NCBI RefSeq assembly: GCF_000472445.1
Contig: NZ_AXAJ01000005.1
Location: 293,624 to 357,623 of the forward strand
Direction: 5' to 3'
DNA: 64,000 bases
Source: Burkholderia sp. WSM2230
GTDB lineage: Bacteria > Pseudomonadota > Gammaproteobacteria > Burkholderiales > Burkholderiaceae
Positions 16,983 through 24,106 of the stretch are shown piece after piece; position 1 is the first letter of the stretch; each line of letters opens with the position of its first letter. The notes under the pieces were generated by a model. It was not told where the DNA came from and ran no database searches. It worked only from the letters and a program-made list of their open reading frames with translations. The translations under genes and the position numbers were made by a program.

Positions 16983-17753
16983 TCACGGCGAGGGATTCAA
17001 TAGCGTTTTGTCCGCTGCGTAAGGATCTTCGGCGCGCACCACGACAGCTGTGATGTTGTCCCGCCCGCCGCGTTCGAGAGCGAGGCTCACCAGTTGGCCG
17101 GGCGCGGTGTCGTGCGCCGCCGTGGTCAGCACCGCCAGCATGTCGTCCTCGCCGATCTCGTTGCTCAAGCCGTCGCTGCACAGCAGGAAAATGTCGCCGT
17201 CCGCGACTTCGATTGCATCGTCGTCGAGTTCGAGCAGGTCTGTTGCGCCCACGGCGCGCGTGATCATGTGCTGCGCCGGGTGATGCCGCGCTTCTTCATC
17301 CGTAATCACGCCGAGCGACTTGAGCGCTTCTACCTGGCTGTGATCGCGCGTGAGCTGACGCAGTTGTCGGTCGCGAACGAGATAGAGCCGGCTGTCGCCG
17401 GCCCACACGTAACCGCAAAACCGGTCGCATGCGAGAAGCGCAACGACAGTGCTGCCGATGCGCTGCACCTGGCGGCGCGCGGCCTCCTGTCTCAACTGAC
17501 CATTCGCCACCTGCAAATGCGCGCGTGCGTCCGCGATAAACGCCTTCATGCTGACAGGCGGGCCGAGCCGTTTCAATGCGTCGATCACGAGGCGGCTCGC
17601 AAGGTCGCCGACCGCGTGTCCGCCCATGCCGTCCGCGACGGCCCAGCGTCCGAGCTCGGCCTCGTCGAGGTACGCGTCCTCGTTGATTTCGCGCACACGT
17701 CCCGCGTCGGAACACGCGGACGACGTCCAGCGAAATTGGCTCGTGCAAGTCAC
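16983..17753 (-). CDS. PP2C-type Ser/Thr protein phosphatase
   Basis: 256 aa from a GTG at 17753. All metal-binding Asp motifs of the PPM family are present: INEDAYL, VADGMGGHAVGD, WAGDSRLYL, CSDGLSNEIG and GGRDNITAVVV. No membrane segment, so cytoplasmic. It starts 5 nt after the stop of GG peptide 2 and shows no good ribosome site of its own, so it is probably coupled to the peptide and made from the same sigma-54 promoter. It is convergent with the sigma-54 activator. It is the expected antagonist of the Ser/Thr kinase at the left edge. In type VI systems a similar kinase/FHA/PP2C trio sets assembly; here no Tss genes are present. Confidence 0.9.
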   Translation of the reverse strand: MTCTSQFRWTSSACSDAGRVREINEDAYLDEAELGRWAVADGMGGHAVGDLASRLVIDALKRLGPPVSMKAFIADARAHLQVANGQLRQEAARRQVQRIGSTVVALLACDRFCGYVWAGDSRLYLVRDRQLRQLTRDHSQVEALKSLGVITDEEARHHPAQHMITRAVGATDLLELDDDAIEVADGDIFLLCSDGLSNEIGEDDMLAVLTTAAHDTAPGQLVSLALERGGRDNITAVVVRAEDPYAADKTLLNPSP

Positions 17754-17758
17754 AACGG

Positions 17759-18046
17759 CTACACCATATCGTTTCTGCTGCGGGCGTCAGGAGAGACACT
17801 TATGTTCGAGTTCGCGCCGGTATTGCGCACGTCGACCGACTGGAACTGGTTGATCATCTGGTTAGCATAGAAGTTGTTGGACACCTCGTACAGATTCACG
17901 ACCGGTCCAATGCTCGGTGTTTCCCGCACATACGGTTGAATCCAGCCATACACCCAGGGCGCACCCCCGCCGCCGCGGATCGCCGCCATTGCTTTTCGGT
18001 CGAGTGCGAGGTTGAGCGAAAGATCGTTCACAGAAATAGAAGCCAT
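17759..18046 (-). CDS. Double-glycine leader peptide precursor 2
   Basis: 95 aa. ATG at 18046 with GGAG about 8 nt upstream. The leader is again exactly 26 residues and shares with peptide 1 DLS at 8-10, L15, D16, K18, A19, M20, A22, R24, G25, G26 (ends AMAAIRGG, followed by a further GG). Predicted mature part 69 aa: GGAPWVYGWIQPYV at its start, ANQMINQFQSVDV and a GANSNISVSPD segment toward the end, no Cys. The segment after about residue 60 is weakly like the same part of peptide 1 (Q(L/M)I followed by an Asn/Gly-rich run), so the two may be one family. The gene is read from a near-perfect sigma-54 promoter and is followed by the PP2C gene. Confidence 0.8.
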   Translation of the reverse strand: MASISVNDLSLNLALDRKAMAAIRGGGGAPWVYGWIQPYVRETPSIGPVVNLYEVSNNFYANQMINQFQSVDVRNTGANSNISVSPDARSRNDMV

Positions 18047-18108
18047 GTCGTTCTCCGGTTGACCGCGTGCGCCACGCGCGCGGCTTTAATGGATCTGGAC
18101 GAGGATGG

Positions 18109-18125
18109 TGCAAGTGGTGTGCCAA
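18109..18125 (-). promoter_or_regulatory. Sigma-54 (-24/-12) promoter of double-glycine peptide 2
   Basis: Read on the minus strand: TTGGCACACCACTTGCA, with GG-N10-GC spacing and only one departure from the usual TGGCACG-N4-TTGCA core. The predicted start is near 18098, about 50 nt before the peptide ATG at 18046. Confidence 0.85.
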
Positions 18126-18451
18126 TCTGCGTGCTACGCCATGCGTTTTTCTGCAACGCATTGACTGGCGCGGGAAGGCGGATCATTCCGACCTTGCAAA
18201 GTAATGCACGTAAGAGGCGATAGGTGGGGCCTTAACCAACATCCACGTGCTGCAACCGGTGTAACACCCAACACTTTTAGCTGCGATCGAGGCGTTGGGA
18301 AACGCAGCTCCAAATGCCATTAAACATGCGGGGGACAGCGCGCACGACACCAACACATCTCCGCATTTTCTGTCGGTACACAGCCAACATCCGCTTCGCC
18401 GAAAACTGCCGGAATTCTCTGAAAGCCCGATGAATAAAGGCTTTTCAGCGC

Positions 18452-18468
18452 ATGGCCCGGATGATGCA
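18452..18468 (+). promoter_or_regulatory. Candidate sigma-54 promoter of the LRAT-like gene
   Basis: ATGGCCCGGATGATGCA: GG 18454-18455 and GC 18466-18467 with exact N10 spacing. One mismatch in each element (TGGCCC, ATGC). The predicted start near 18479 is 30 nt before the ATG at 18509. Weaker than the other two, but in the right place. Confidence 0.5.
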
Positions 18469-18508
18469 AAAGACCTCGCAACAGTGTTGGAAACGAACGA
18501 GGCAAGCC

Positions 18509-19003
18509 ATGAACACGAACTCTCTTCAGACGGGCAGCAAGGCTGACGGTGGATCGTCAGCCACCATCGACTTGCCGATCGGCTCGCATCTCGTCTCGAC
18601 CCGCTGCGGCTACGAACATCACGGCATTTATGTGGGCAATGGCCGCGTGGTTCATTACGCGGGCTTTGCGGGCTCGACGCATCGCGGCCCGGTTGAAGAA
18701 GTCGAACTCGACCGTTTCGCGGCCGGGCATCCGCTGTCGATTCGCGCGACGCCCTGCGCGCGCTACCTCGGCGACGAAGCGGTGCGCCGCGCGCGCTCAC
18801 GCCTCGGCGAAAACCGTTATCGCCTGCTGACCAACAACTGCGAGCACTTTTGCGCCTGGGTGCTGCTCGGCGAGAGCCGCAGCGAACAGGTGCATTGCAG
18901 CCTGCGCCATCCGCGCACCGGCATGCATGTGTTGATGTGCCTCGTAAAGGCATTCGTCGAGAACGGCGCGAAGAGCCGGCAGTTCGCCGCGCAAGTTGCG
19001 TGA
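18509..19003 (+). CDS. LRAT/NlpC-P60-like domain protein
   Basis: 164 aa from the ATG at 18509 (GAGG about 9 nt upstream). The LRAT fold signature is clear: an N-terminal His motif (RCGYEHHGIYVGNGRVVHY) and the catalytic Cys motif NNCEHFCAWVLLG near residue 112. LRAT-like proteins are permuted papain-like enzymes acting as acyltransferases or hydrolases through that Cys. No signal peptide or membrane helix. It is followed 39 nt later by a 97-aa unknown gene, and a sigma-54-like promoter precedes it, so it may be co-expressed with the GG peptides. A part in peptide acylation, lipid change or immunity is possible but unproven. Confidence 0.82.
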   Translation: MNTNSLQTGSKADGGSSATIDLPIGSHLVSTRCGYEHHGIYVGNGRVVHYAGFAGSTHRGPVEEVELDRFAAGHPLSIRATPCARYLGDEAVRRARSRLGENRYRLLTNNCEHFCAWVLLGESRSEQVHCSLRHPRTGMHVLMCLVKAFVENGAKSRQFAAQVA

Positions 19004-19042
19004 GCCGCCGAGCGAAATCAGTAAGGAACGAAGGAGATCATC

Positions 19043-19336
19043 ATGGCTGCCGCTGAAAAGACCTTGCACTGGGCCGTCGAAAAATGGCTTGCCCCCACGC
19101 CGTCCATGCCCGCACGAGTGGTCGAGTTTTGTCACCGCGCTTCGCAGCAACGGCGCTTCGTGCGTGTGGAGGCGCTGCGCCCGGGCGGCTTGCTGTCCAT
19201 CTTCTTCTTCCGTCACGACGACGGCTCCTGGAACGTGTTCCCGCCGCAAGCGGAACGTCCTGCCATGAACGGCTATCGTCGCACGGGTCTGTGCCAGGCC
19301 GGGGTGTGCGCAGCCGCTTCCTTGACGAGCCACTGA
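19043..19336 (+). CDS. Conserved-looking 97-aa protein of unknown function
   Basis: 97 aa, ATG at 19043 behind GAAGGAG with good spacing. Basic and aromatic, one domain, no signal peptide: HWAVEKWLAPTP, a short hydrophobic strand LLSIFFFRHDDGSW and a C-terminus with two Cys. I do not recognise the family. It follows the LRAT-like gene closely and its last 64 nt overlap the end of the convergent LysR gene. In this setting it might be a partner or immunity protein; that is a guess. Confidence 0.6.
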   Translation: MAAAEKTLHWAVEKWLAPTPSMPARVVEFCHRASQQRRFVRVEALRPGGLLSIFFFRHDDGSWNVFPPQAERPAMNGYRRTGLCQAGVCAAASLTSH

Positions 19337-20172
19337 CTGAACAACAGCATGGCAGGTGTCATTGGCTTGCCTTTCAACCAGGTGAGCCAGTAACTGCCGG
19401 CATGTATTTCGATATCGAAAGGGCTCACGAGGCGCCCCGTTTCGATCTCATGGCCGAACATCAGCGCGGGCGCGAGCGCGATGCCCGCGCCCTGCATCGC
19501 CGCTTCGACCATCAATCGCGACGAGTCGAACACCGGCCCGCGAATGGGGCGCGGCGGAATGCCCGCGGCGGCGAACCAGTTGCTCCAGTCGTCCGCGCGA
19601 TACGAACGCAGCAGCGTTTCGTCGACGAGATCCGCGGGTGTGGACAATCTCTGTGCAATTTCCGGGGTGCATAGCAGTGCGAGCGGCGCGTCGAGCAGGC
19701 GCGTCGCGAGCGAACCTGGCCAGGTGCCGTCGCCGAAACGGATCGCGAAGTCGAGGCCTTCGGTCGCGAGATCCACGAGGTTGTTGTTCGTCAGGAGCCG
19801 CAATTCGACAAACGGATGAGCTTCGCGAAACGACTTGAGCCGCGGCATGAGCCAGCCGACGGCGAATGTGCCCACCACGCCGACCGTCAGCACTTCGTGA
19901 AAGTGGCCGCCATCGAATTGCTTGAGCACCGCTTCTATGCGGTCGAATGCATCGGTCAGCACGGGGCGCAATGCAAGGCCTTCGTCGGTCATCGCGAGGC
20001 CACGCGGCAGACGCTTGAAAAGCGTGGTGCCAAGACGCTCCTCCAGCGCTCTGACCTGCTGACTGATCGCGGCCTGCGTGACGTTCAGTTCCAGTGCCGC
20101 GCGCGTGAAGCTCAAGTGCCGGGCGGACGATTCGAAAGCGCGCAGCGCATTAAGCGGAAGATAAGGTCTCAT
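19273..20172 (-). CDS. LysR-family regulator (AmpR/PenR-like)
   Basis: 299 aa. Winged helix-turn-helix at the N-terminus (PLNALRAFESSARHLSFTRAALELNVTQAAISQQV) written here only as its two key parts: LSFTRAALELNVTQAAIS and QVRALEERLG. The LysR substrate domain follows (about 90-295). Start ATG at 20172. It is divergent from a class A beta-lactamase, 109 nt apart, which is the standard AmpR/PenR arrangement, so it likely controls that gene in response to cell-wall fragments. Its 3' end overlaps the convergent 97-aa gene by 64 nt. Confidence 0.9.
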   Translation of the reverse strand: MRPYLPLNALRAFESSARHLSFTRAALELNVTQAAISQQVRALEERLGTTLFKRLPRGLAMTDEGLALRPVLTDAFDRIEAVLKQFDGGHFHEVLTVGVVGTFAVGWLMPRLKSFREAHPFVELRLLTNNNLVDLATEGLDFAIRFGDGTWPGSLATRLLDAPLALLCTPEIAQRLSTPADLVDETLLRSYRADDWSNWFAAAGIPPRPIRGPVFDSSRLMVEAAMQGAGIALAPALMFGHEIETGRLVSPFDIEIHAGSYWLTWLKGKPMTPAMLLFSQWLVKEAAAHTPAWHRPVRR

Positions 20173-20281
20173 GGGACGTCATGGCCGAGGCATAAGTTTT
20201 TCTTGTGAACGCATTAACTTATCATCGTTTGTCAGCGAGGGCTGGAAGACCGATAGTTGCGGCTTCACACAAGGAGCGGCA

Positions 20282-21229
20282 ATGATCACGAGAAGAAAAT
20301 TCGCGGGCGCGATGCTGGGTGTTTCAATAGCTGGCGTTGCGCTCGGCAATAGCGGCGCCTGGGGCAGGACTGCCGGATCGGTCAAAGGGGTAGAGGCGGC
20401 AAGGCAGCGCCGACAGTTCGCGAAGCTCGATGCGATTCGCGCGCGGCTGACGGAAATCGAATCGCAAAGCGGCGGGCGGCTCGGCGTGTCGATCATCGAC
20501 ACGACTTCGGGCTTGCAGGCCGGTCTGCATGCGGACGAGCGCTTTCCGATGTGCAGCACATTCAAGCTGCTCGCTGCGGGCGCGATATTGGCGCGCGTCG
20601 ATCGTGGCGAGGAGAACCTGCAGCGGCGCATCGTCTACTCGCAAAGCGAACTGGTGCCGAATTCGCCGGCGACGTCCATGCATACTCGCGAGCGCACCGG
20701 CAACGCAGGCATGAGCATCGCTGCGTTGTGCGAGGCGGCGATCACGCTCAGCGACAACACCGCCGCGAACCTGCTGCTGCAAACCTTCGGCGGGCCCGCC
20801 GCATTGACCGCATTTGCGCGCAGTCTCGGTGACGGCATCACGCGCCTCGATCGCAACGAGCCCACGCTGAACGAGGCGACGCCGGGCGATCCGCGCGATA
20901 CCACCACGCCGAATGCAATGCTTGGCAATCTGCGCGAACTCGTGATGGGCGAGCGTTTGACGTCGGCATCGAGGGCGCAATTGCTTGCCTGGCTCGCGGC
21001 CAACGAAACCGGCGGCGCGCGGATTCGCGCGAAGCTACCGAAAGACTGGGGCGTGGGCGACAAAACCGGTACGGGCGATCACGGCACTGCGAACGACGTG
21101 GCCATTCTCTGGCCACCGGGCCGCGGCCCGATTCTCGTCGCCGTCTATCTGACCGAGACCGCTGGGAATACGGCTCGCTCCAATGCGGCGATTGCAGACG
21201 TCGGCGCGCTGGTGGTCGAATCTGTTTGA
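20282..21229 (+). CDS. Class A beta-lactamase with Tat-type signal
   Basis: 315 aa. ATG at 20282 chosen for AAGGAG upstream and because the protein then opens with a twin-arginine signal (ITRRKFAGAMLGVSIAGVAL). Active-site motifs of class A serine beta-lactamases are all present: CSTFK (Ser70-x-x-Lys73), LSDN (130 loop), EPTLN (Glu166 loop) and KTGTGDHG (234 loop). It hydrolyses beta-lactams in the periplasm. Divergent LysR gene upstream suggests induction. Similar to the Pen enzymes of Burkholderia; the exact spectrum cannot be read from these motifs. Confidence 0.93.
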   Translation: MITRRKFAGAMLGVSIAGVALGNSGAWGRTAGSVKGVEAARQRRQFAKLDAIRARLTEIESQSGGRLGVSIIDTTSGLQAGLHADERFPMCSTFKLLAAGAILARVDRGEENLQRRIVYSQSELVPNSPATSMHTRERTGNAGMSIAALCEAAITLSDNTAANLLLQTFGGPAALTAFARSLGDGITRLDRNEPTLNEATPGDPRDTTTPNAMLGNLRELVMGERLTSASRAQLLAWLAANETGGARIRAKLPKDWGVGDKTGTGDHGTANDVAILWPPGRGPILVAVYLTETAGNTARSNAAIADVGALVVESV

Positions 21230-21268
21230 CGGCTGCGGGAGCGGTGCAAAGCGGATGTGCGGACGCCG

Positions 21269-21619
21269 CTATACCGACATTTTTTGCAGCAGCACGAGCA
21301 GCGCGTCGAATGCGATCGGCTTGCGGGCGTATGCAATAGACGGATTGGGCTGCACGGGAATGTCGGCGGCCGCGCTGCACAGAATGATTGGAATGGCGCG
21401 CAGATCCGGGTCGGCGTAAAGGGCCGCACACAATTGAAGCCCCGACATGACCGGCATCATGCAGTCCGACACGATAATGTCCGGCCGCGTTCTGCGTATC
21501 TGCTCGAGCGCGATGGCACCATTGGATGCCGTCAGCACCGTGTAGCCGTGACGCTCGAGCAGCAGTCGCCATACCGTGAGGATGTCGAACTCGTCGTCCA
21601 CGACCAGAATGGTTTTCAT
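21269..21619 (-). CDS. Stand-alone response-regulator receiver
   Basis: 116 aa, a single CheY-like receiver with no output domain: acidic pair VVDDE at the start, phospho-acceptor Asp in VSDCMMPVMSG, conserved Thr/Ser position in LCSAAA and Lys in ARKPI. It begins 5 nt after the KaiC-like gene ends, so the two are one operon. It probably passes a phospho-signal to or from the KaiC-like ATPase; no histidine kinase is next to it. Confidence 0.9.
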   Translation of the reverse strand: MKTILVVDDEFDILTVWRLLLERHGYTVLTASNGAIALEQIRRTRPDIIVSDCMMPVMSGLQLCAALYADPDLRAIPIILCSAAADIPVQPNPSIAYARKPIAFDALLVLLQKMSV

Positions 21620-21624
21620 GAGCG

Positions 21625-23097
21625 CTACGCCGGTCGCCGCGGCTGCGAAGTCGCGAGCAGGCCTGATGCCGAAGACACTGAAAGGCCGGACGGGCTTTCG
21701 ACAATCTCGAGCCCTTGCGATGAAATTACCAGCTCGCGCGTGGACGGGTCATGCGCGCTTTCCCGCTGTTTGACGATGGAGATAGCCCGCCGCACTCCCG
21801 TATCCGTTTCGGTATAACGCAACAGCACGAGGTTTTCCGTGAGCGCCGAAACACGCGTGCTTCTCGACTGGCTGTAGTCGGGGTAGAGCGGCACTTCTTC
21901 CGTCACGAGCGTCGTGATGCCGGCCTCGCGCAACTGGTGCAGCAACGCGTTCAGAAACAGGCCGAAGCGCTCGATGCGCAATGCGGAATCGCGAAAGCCC
22001 TCTACGCCATCAATCACCATGCGGGTCGCCCCGATCTGTTTCGCGGTGGCAAGTGCATTGGCAGCGATTTCGTCCACGGCAAGCTCCACGGCGGGCTGCC
22101 ATTGAATGGTGAGCCGGCCGTCGCGATGCGCTTCGTCGAGCGCAATAGAGACTGCCTCGGCTTTGCCGATCAGCCGCTGCGGTCCTTCGTAAAAGCCGAG
22201 ATAGAGACAGCGTTCGCCGCGCTCCACTCCGGCCGCGAGAAACTGCAGACACAGCATGGTCTTGCCGACGCCAGACGGTCCCATCAACGTCGTGGTCGAG
22301 CCTTGCGACAGGCCGCCGCCGAACATGATGTCCAGACGCGGTAAACCGAAACTGACCCGTGTTTTCAGATCGACAGGTCCGCTCGGCGCCGCGTGTTGCG
22401 CTTCGAGACGCGGAAACATTAGTAGCCCGCTTTCGGCGATACGAAAGTAGTGCTTGCCCATCAAGTGATTGCGCGCGCGCATCTTGTGCACTTCGATTTC
22501 GCGCGCGCGGCGCATGCCGTCGCTATAGCGGTTCAACTCGATGAGACCGTCGACGAGCGTGTGTTCCGGATGCGGCTCGTTGCCGGACAGCGGCGCGAGC
22601 AGCAGCGTCGTGCAGTCCATCGCCGCGACGAGAGCGTTCAGTTCGTGAATGAACTTGGACAGCGACAACTCAGTCTCGCTGAACTCGCGTGCGCTGCGAA
22701 AGCCGTCGATGATCATCAGGCTCGGGCGGTAGTCGTAAATGCTCGACGCGATCAGTTTCAGAAAGCCGTCCAGGCCGTCCTGCATCAGCTCGTGATAACC
22801 GGAGACGAAAACCATTTGCTGCGCGACCGCTTTTTCGTCGAAGAAAGCGAGGCCCTTCAGATGCGCAAGCAACTTGTCGTGCGATTCGGCGATCAGCGTC
22901 ATGTACAGCACTTTCTCGCCGCGGCTTACGCGGTGAAAGCCGATCTGGCTCGACAGAATCGTTTTGCCGGCGCCGGCCATGCCTTCGAGAAGATAGACAC
23001 CGCCTCGGACCAGACCCCCGCCCAGAATCTCGTCGAGGCCGGGCACACCGGTTTCAACGTTGGCGCGAAGAGAGGTCGGCGATTCGTACATGGTCAT
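21625..23097 (-). CDS. KaiC-like double RecA-domain ATPase
   Basis: 490 aa from the ATG at 23097, where the KaiC similarity begins (ETGVPGLDEILGGGL); a GTG at 23217 would add 40 residues of doubtful sequence. Two tandem KaiC/RecA domains: Walker A GMAGAGKT (about 39-46) and GPSGVGKT (273-280), each followed by a Walker B strand (LMIIDGF; RMVIDGVEGF). KaiC homologues outside cyanobacteria act as ATP-driven signalling hubs. No kaiA or kaiB is present, but a receiver gene follows directly, a common pairing in proteobacteria. Confidence 0.88.
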   Translation of the reverse strand: MTMYESPTSLRANVETGVPGLDEILGGGLVRGGVYLLEGMAGAGKTILSSQIGFHRVSRGEKVLYMTLIAESHDKLLAHLKGLAFFDEKAVAQQMVFVSGYHELMQDGLDGFLKLIASSIYDYRPSLMIIDGFRSAREFSETELSLSKFIHELNALVAAMDCTTLLLAPLSGNEPHPEHTLVDGLIELNRYSDGMRRAREIEVHKMRARNHLMGKHYFRIAESGLLMFPRLEAQHAAPSGPVDLKTRVSFGLPRLDIMFGGGLSQGSTTTLMGPSGVGKTMLCLQFLAAGVERGERCLYLGFYEGPQRLIGKAEAVSIALDEAHRDGRLTIQWQPAVELAVDEIAANALATAKQIGATRMVIDGVEGFRDSALRIERFGLFLNALLHQLREAGITTLVTEEVPLYPDYSQSRSTRVSALTENLVLLRYTETDTGVRRAISIVKQRESAHDPSTRELVISSQGLEIVESPSGLSVSSASGLLATSQPRRPA

Positions 23098-23590
23098 TAT
23101 GGTGTGTGGTTGAACTGCTACTGGCGGCCGCTCGCGAAGGTCAATGCGACGTCTAAGCTGATTTCGCGAGCAAAGGGCGTTCCCGACTTTCGCCACGATG
23201 GCCTCGCCAGGCCGCACATTCAGCGTTGGATGCTCGCGATTCTACTTGTCCCAGGAGCGCTTGGCCACGGACATTCGCCGCGCGGCGGATGCGCGAATGC
23301 GGGGCGCGCGTCGAGAGTCGAGCGCGGCGTTTCAATCCGGACCAGACGACGCCGTGCAGCCGGCGCAAAATTGAAAAGTTGTTTTGGTGCGCGCACGAAA
23401 GTACAAAACAGGTACGCGCTGCGCTGCTTAAAGACGCGCTGCGATGATGTGGCCATCAGCGAATTGCCACTGGCACGAGGGAGAGGGCAACACTCGAAAC
23501 CAGCAATGGTTTGCGCGTGAGAGATATGAGGCGCGCGGCGAGCCTGCAAATGGCTGCCGTCACTAACTGCATGCAGGCTACATGCCGATG
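23098..23590. other. Intergenic region upstream of the KaiC-like gene
   Basis: About 490 nt between the KaiC-like start and the 3' end of the MarR gene. No convincing gene, repeat or RNA fold is visible; the KaiC-operon promoter is presumably here. Confidence 0.4.
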
Positions 23591-24106
23591 TTATTCGCGC
23601 AGATTACGGACAAAAGTTTCAAGGTGGCGCTGCACCGTGCCGGCTGCTTCCAGTTCGATGCCTTCGAGCATCTGCTTTTCGATTGCTTTCACTGCCTGCT
23701 CGCATTGACGCAAGACGGCGCGTCCCTCGTCGGTCAATTGCAGCAGCACGATGCGGGCATGCGTGCGGTCCGGCTCGCGGCTCACCCAGTTGCGGCTTGC
23801 CATGGCGTTCATCACTTCGTTGGCGGATTGCGGTGTGATGAACGAGCGCTCGGCAAGCTGCGCATTCGAAGCTTGCCCCTTCGCTTCAAGCACCGACAGC
23901 GCGGTAAATTGAGCGAGCGTCAGGCCGAGCGGCGCAAGCGCCTCGCTCATACGGCGCCGCAAACTGCGGTCGAGGCTGCCAATCACATAGGTAAGCGGCA
24001 GGCTGGGCCGGTGAGTACGCGTGGCGGTAGTTTCAACATCGTAGCGCGGCTTGCCGTATACAATTCGGCACCGCCTGAATTTTGCCAATACTGACATCGC
24101 AACCAT
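23591..24106 (-). CDS. MarR-family transcriptional regulator
   Basis: Up to 171 aa. Winged helix core of MarR: PLGLTLAQFTALSVLEAKG, NAQLAERSFITPQSANEVM, wing region REPDRTHARIVLLQLTDEG, then a dimerisation helix. The start is unsure: the ATG at 24106 shares the palindrome CATG with the ATG of the divergent synthase gene, and neither it nor the ATG at 24097 has a ribosome site. A start further in, near residue 40, would free a promoter for both genes. Probably controls itself and the neighbour. Confidence 0.85.
   Translation of the reverse strand: MVAMSVLAKFRRCRIVYGKPRYDVETTATRTHRPSLPLTYVIGSLDRSLRRRMSEALAPLGLTLAQFTALSVLEAKGQASNAQLAERSFITPQSANEVMNAMASRNWVSREPDRTHARIVLLQLTDEGRAVLRQCEQAVKAIEKQMLEGIELEAAGTVQRHLETFVRNLRE

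Larger units (their letters stand above)
18047..18508. other. Divergent control region with two sigma-54 promoters
   Basis: 462 nt between GG peptide 2 (leftward) and the LRAT-like gene (rightward). Besides the two -24/-12 elements it holds three CCAACA-type repeats: 18267-18274 (CCCAACAC), 18347-18356 (ACACCAACAC) and 18381-18388 (CAGCCAAC). The last equals one arm of the inverted repeat at 5230. These are candidate activator sites. No coding signal is seen. Confidence 0.45.

Noticed and set aside
5471..18046. NHLM or lantibiotic-type RiPP cluster
   Set aside because: No nitrile-hydratase-like leader, no LanM/LanB/radical-SAM or other modifying enzyme, and the precursors have no Cys.
1..19336. 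Type VI secretion cluster, suggested by kinase, FHA and PP2C genes
   Set aside because: No TssB/C, VgrG, Hcp, ClpV or TssJ-M genes are present; the export parts are HlyD/C39-ABC/TolC types.
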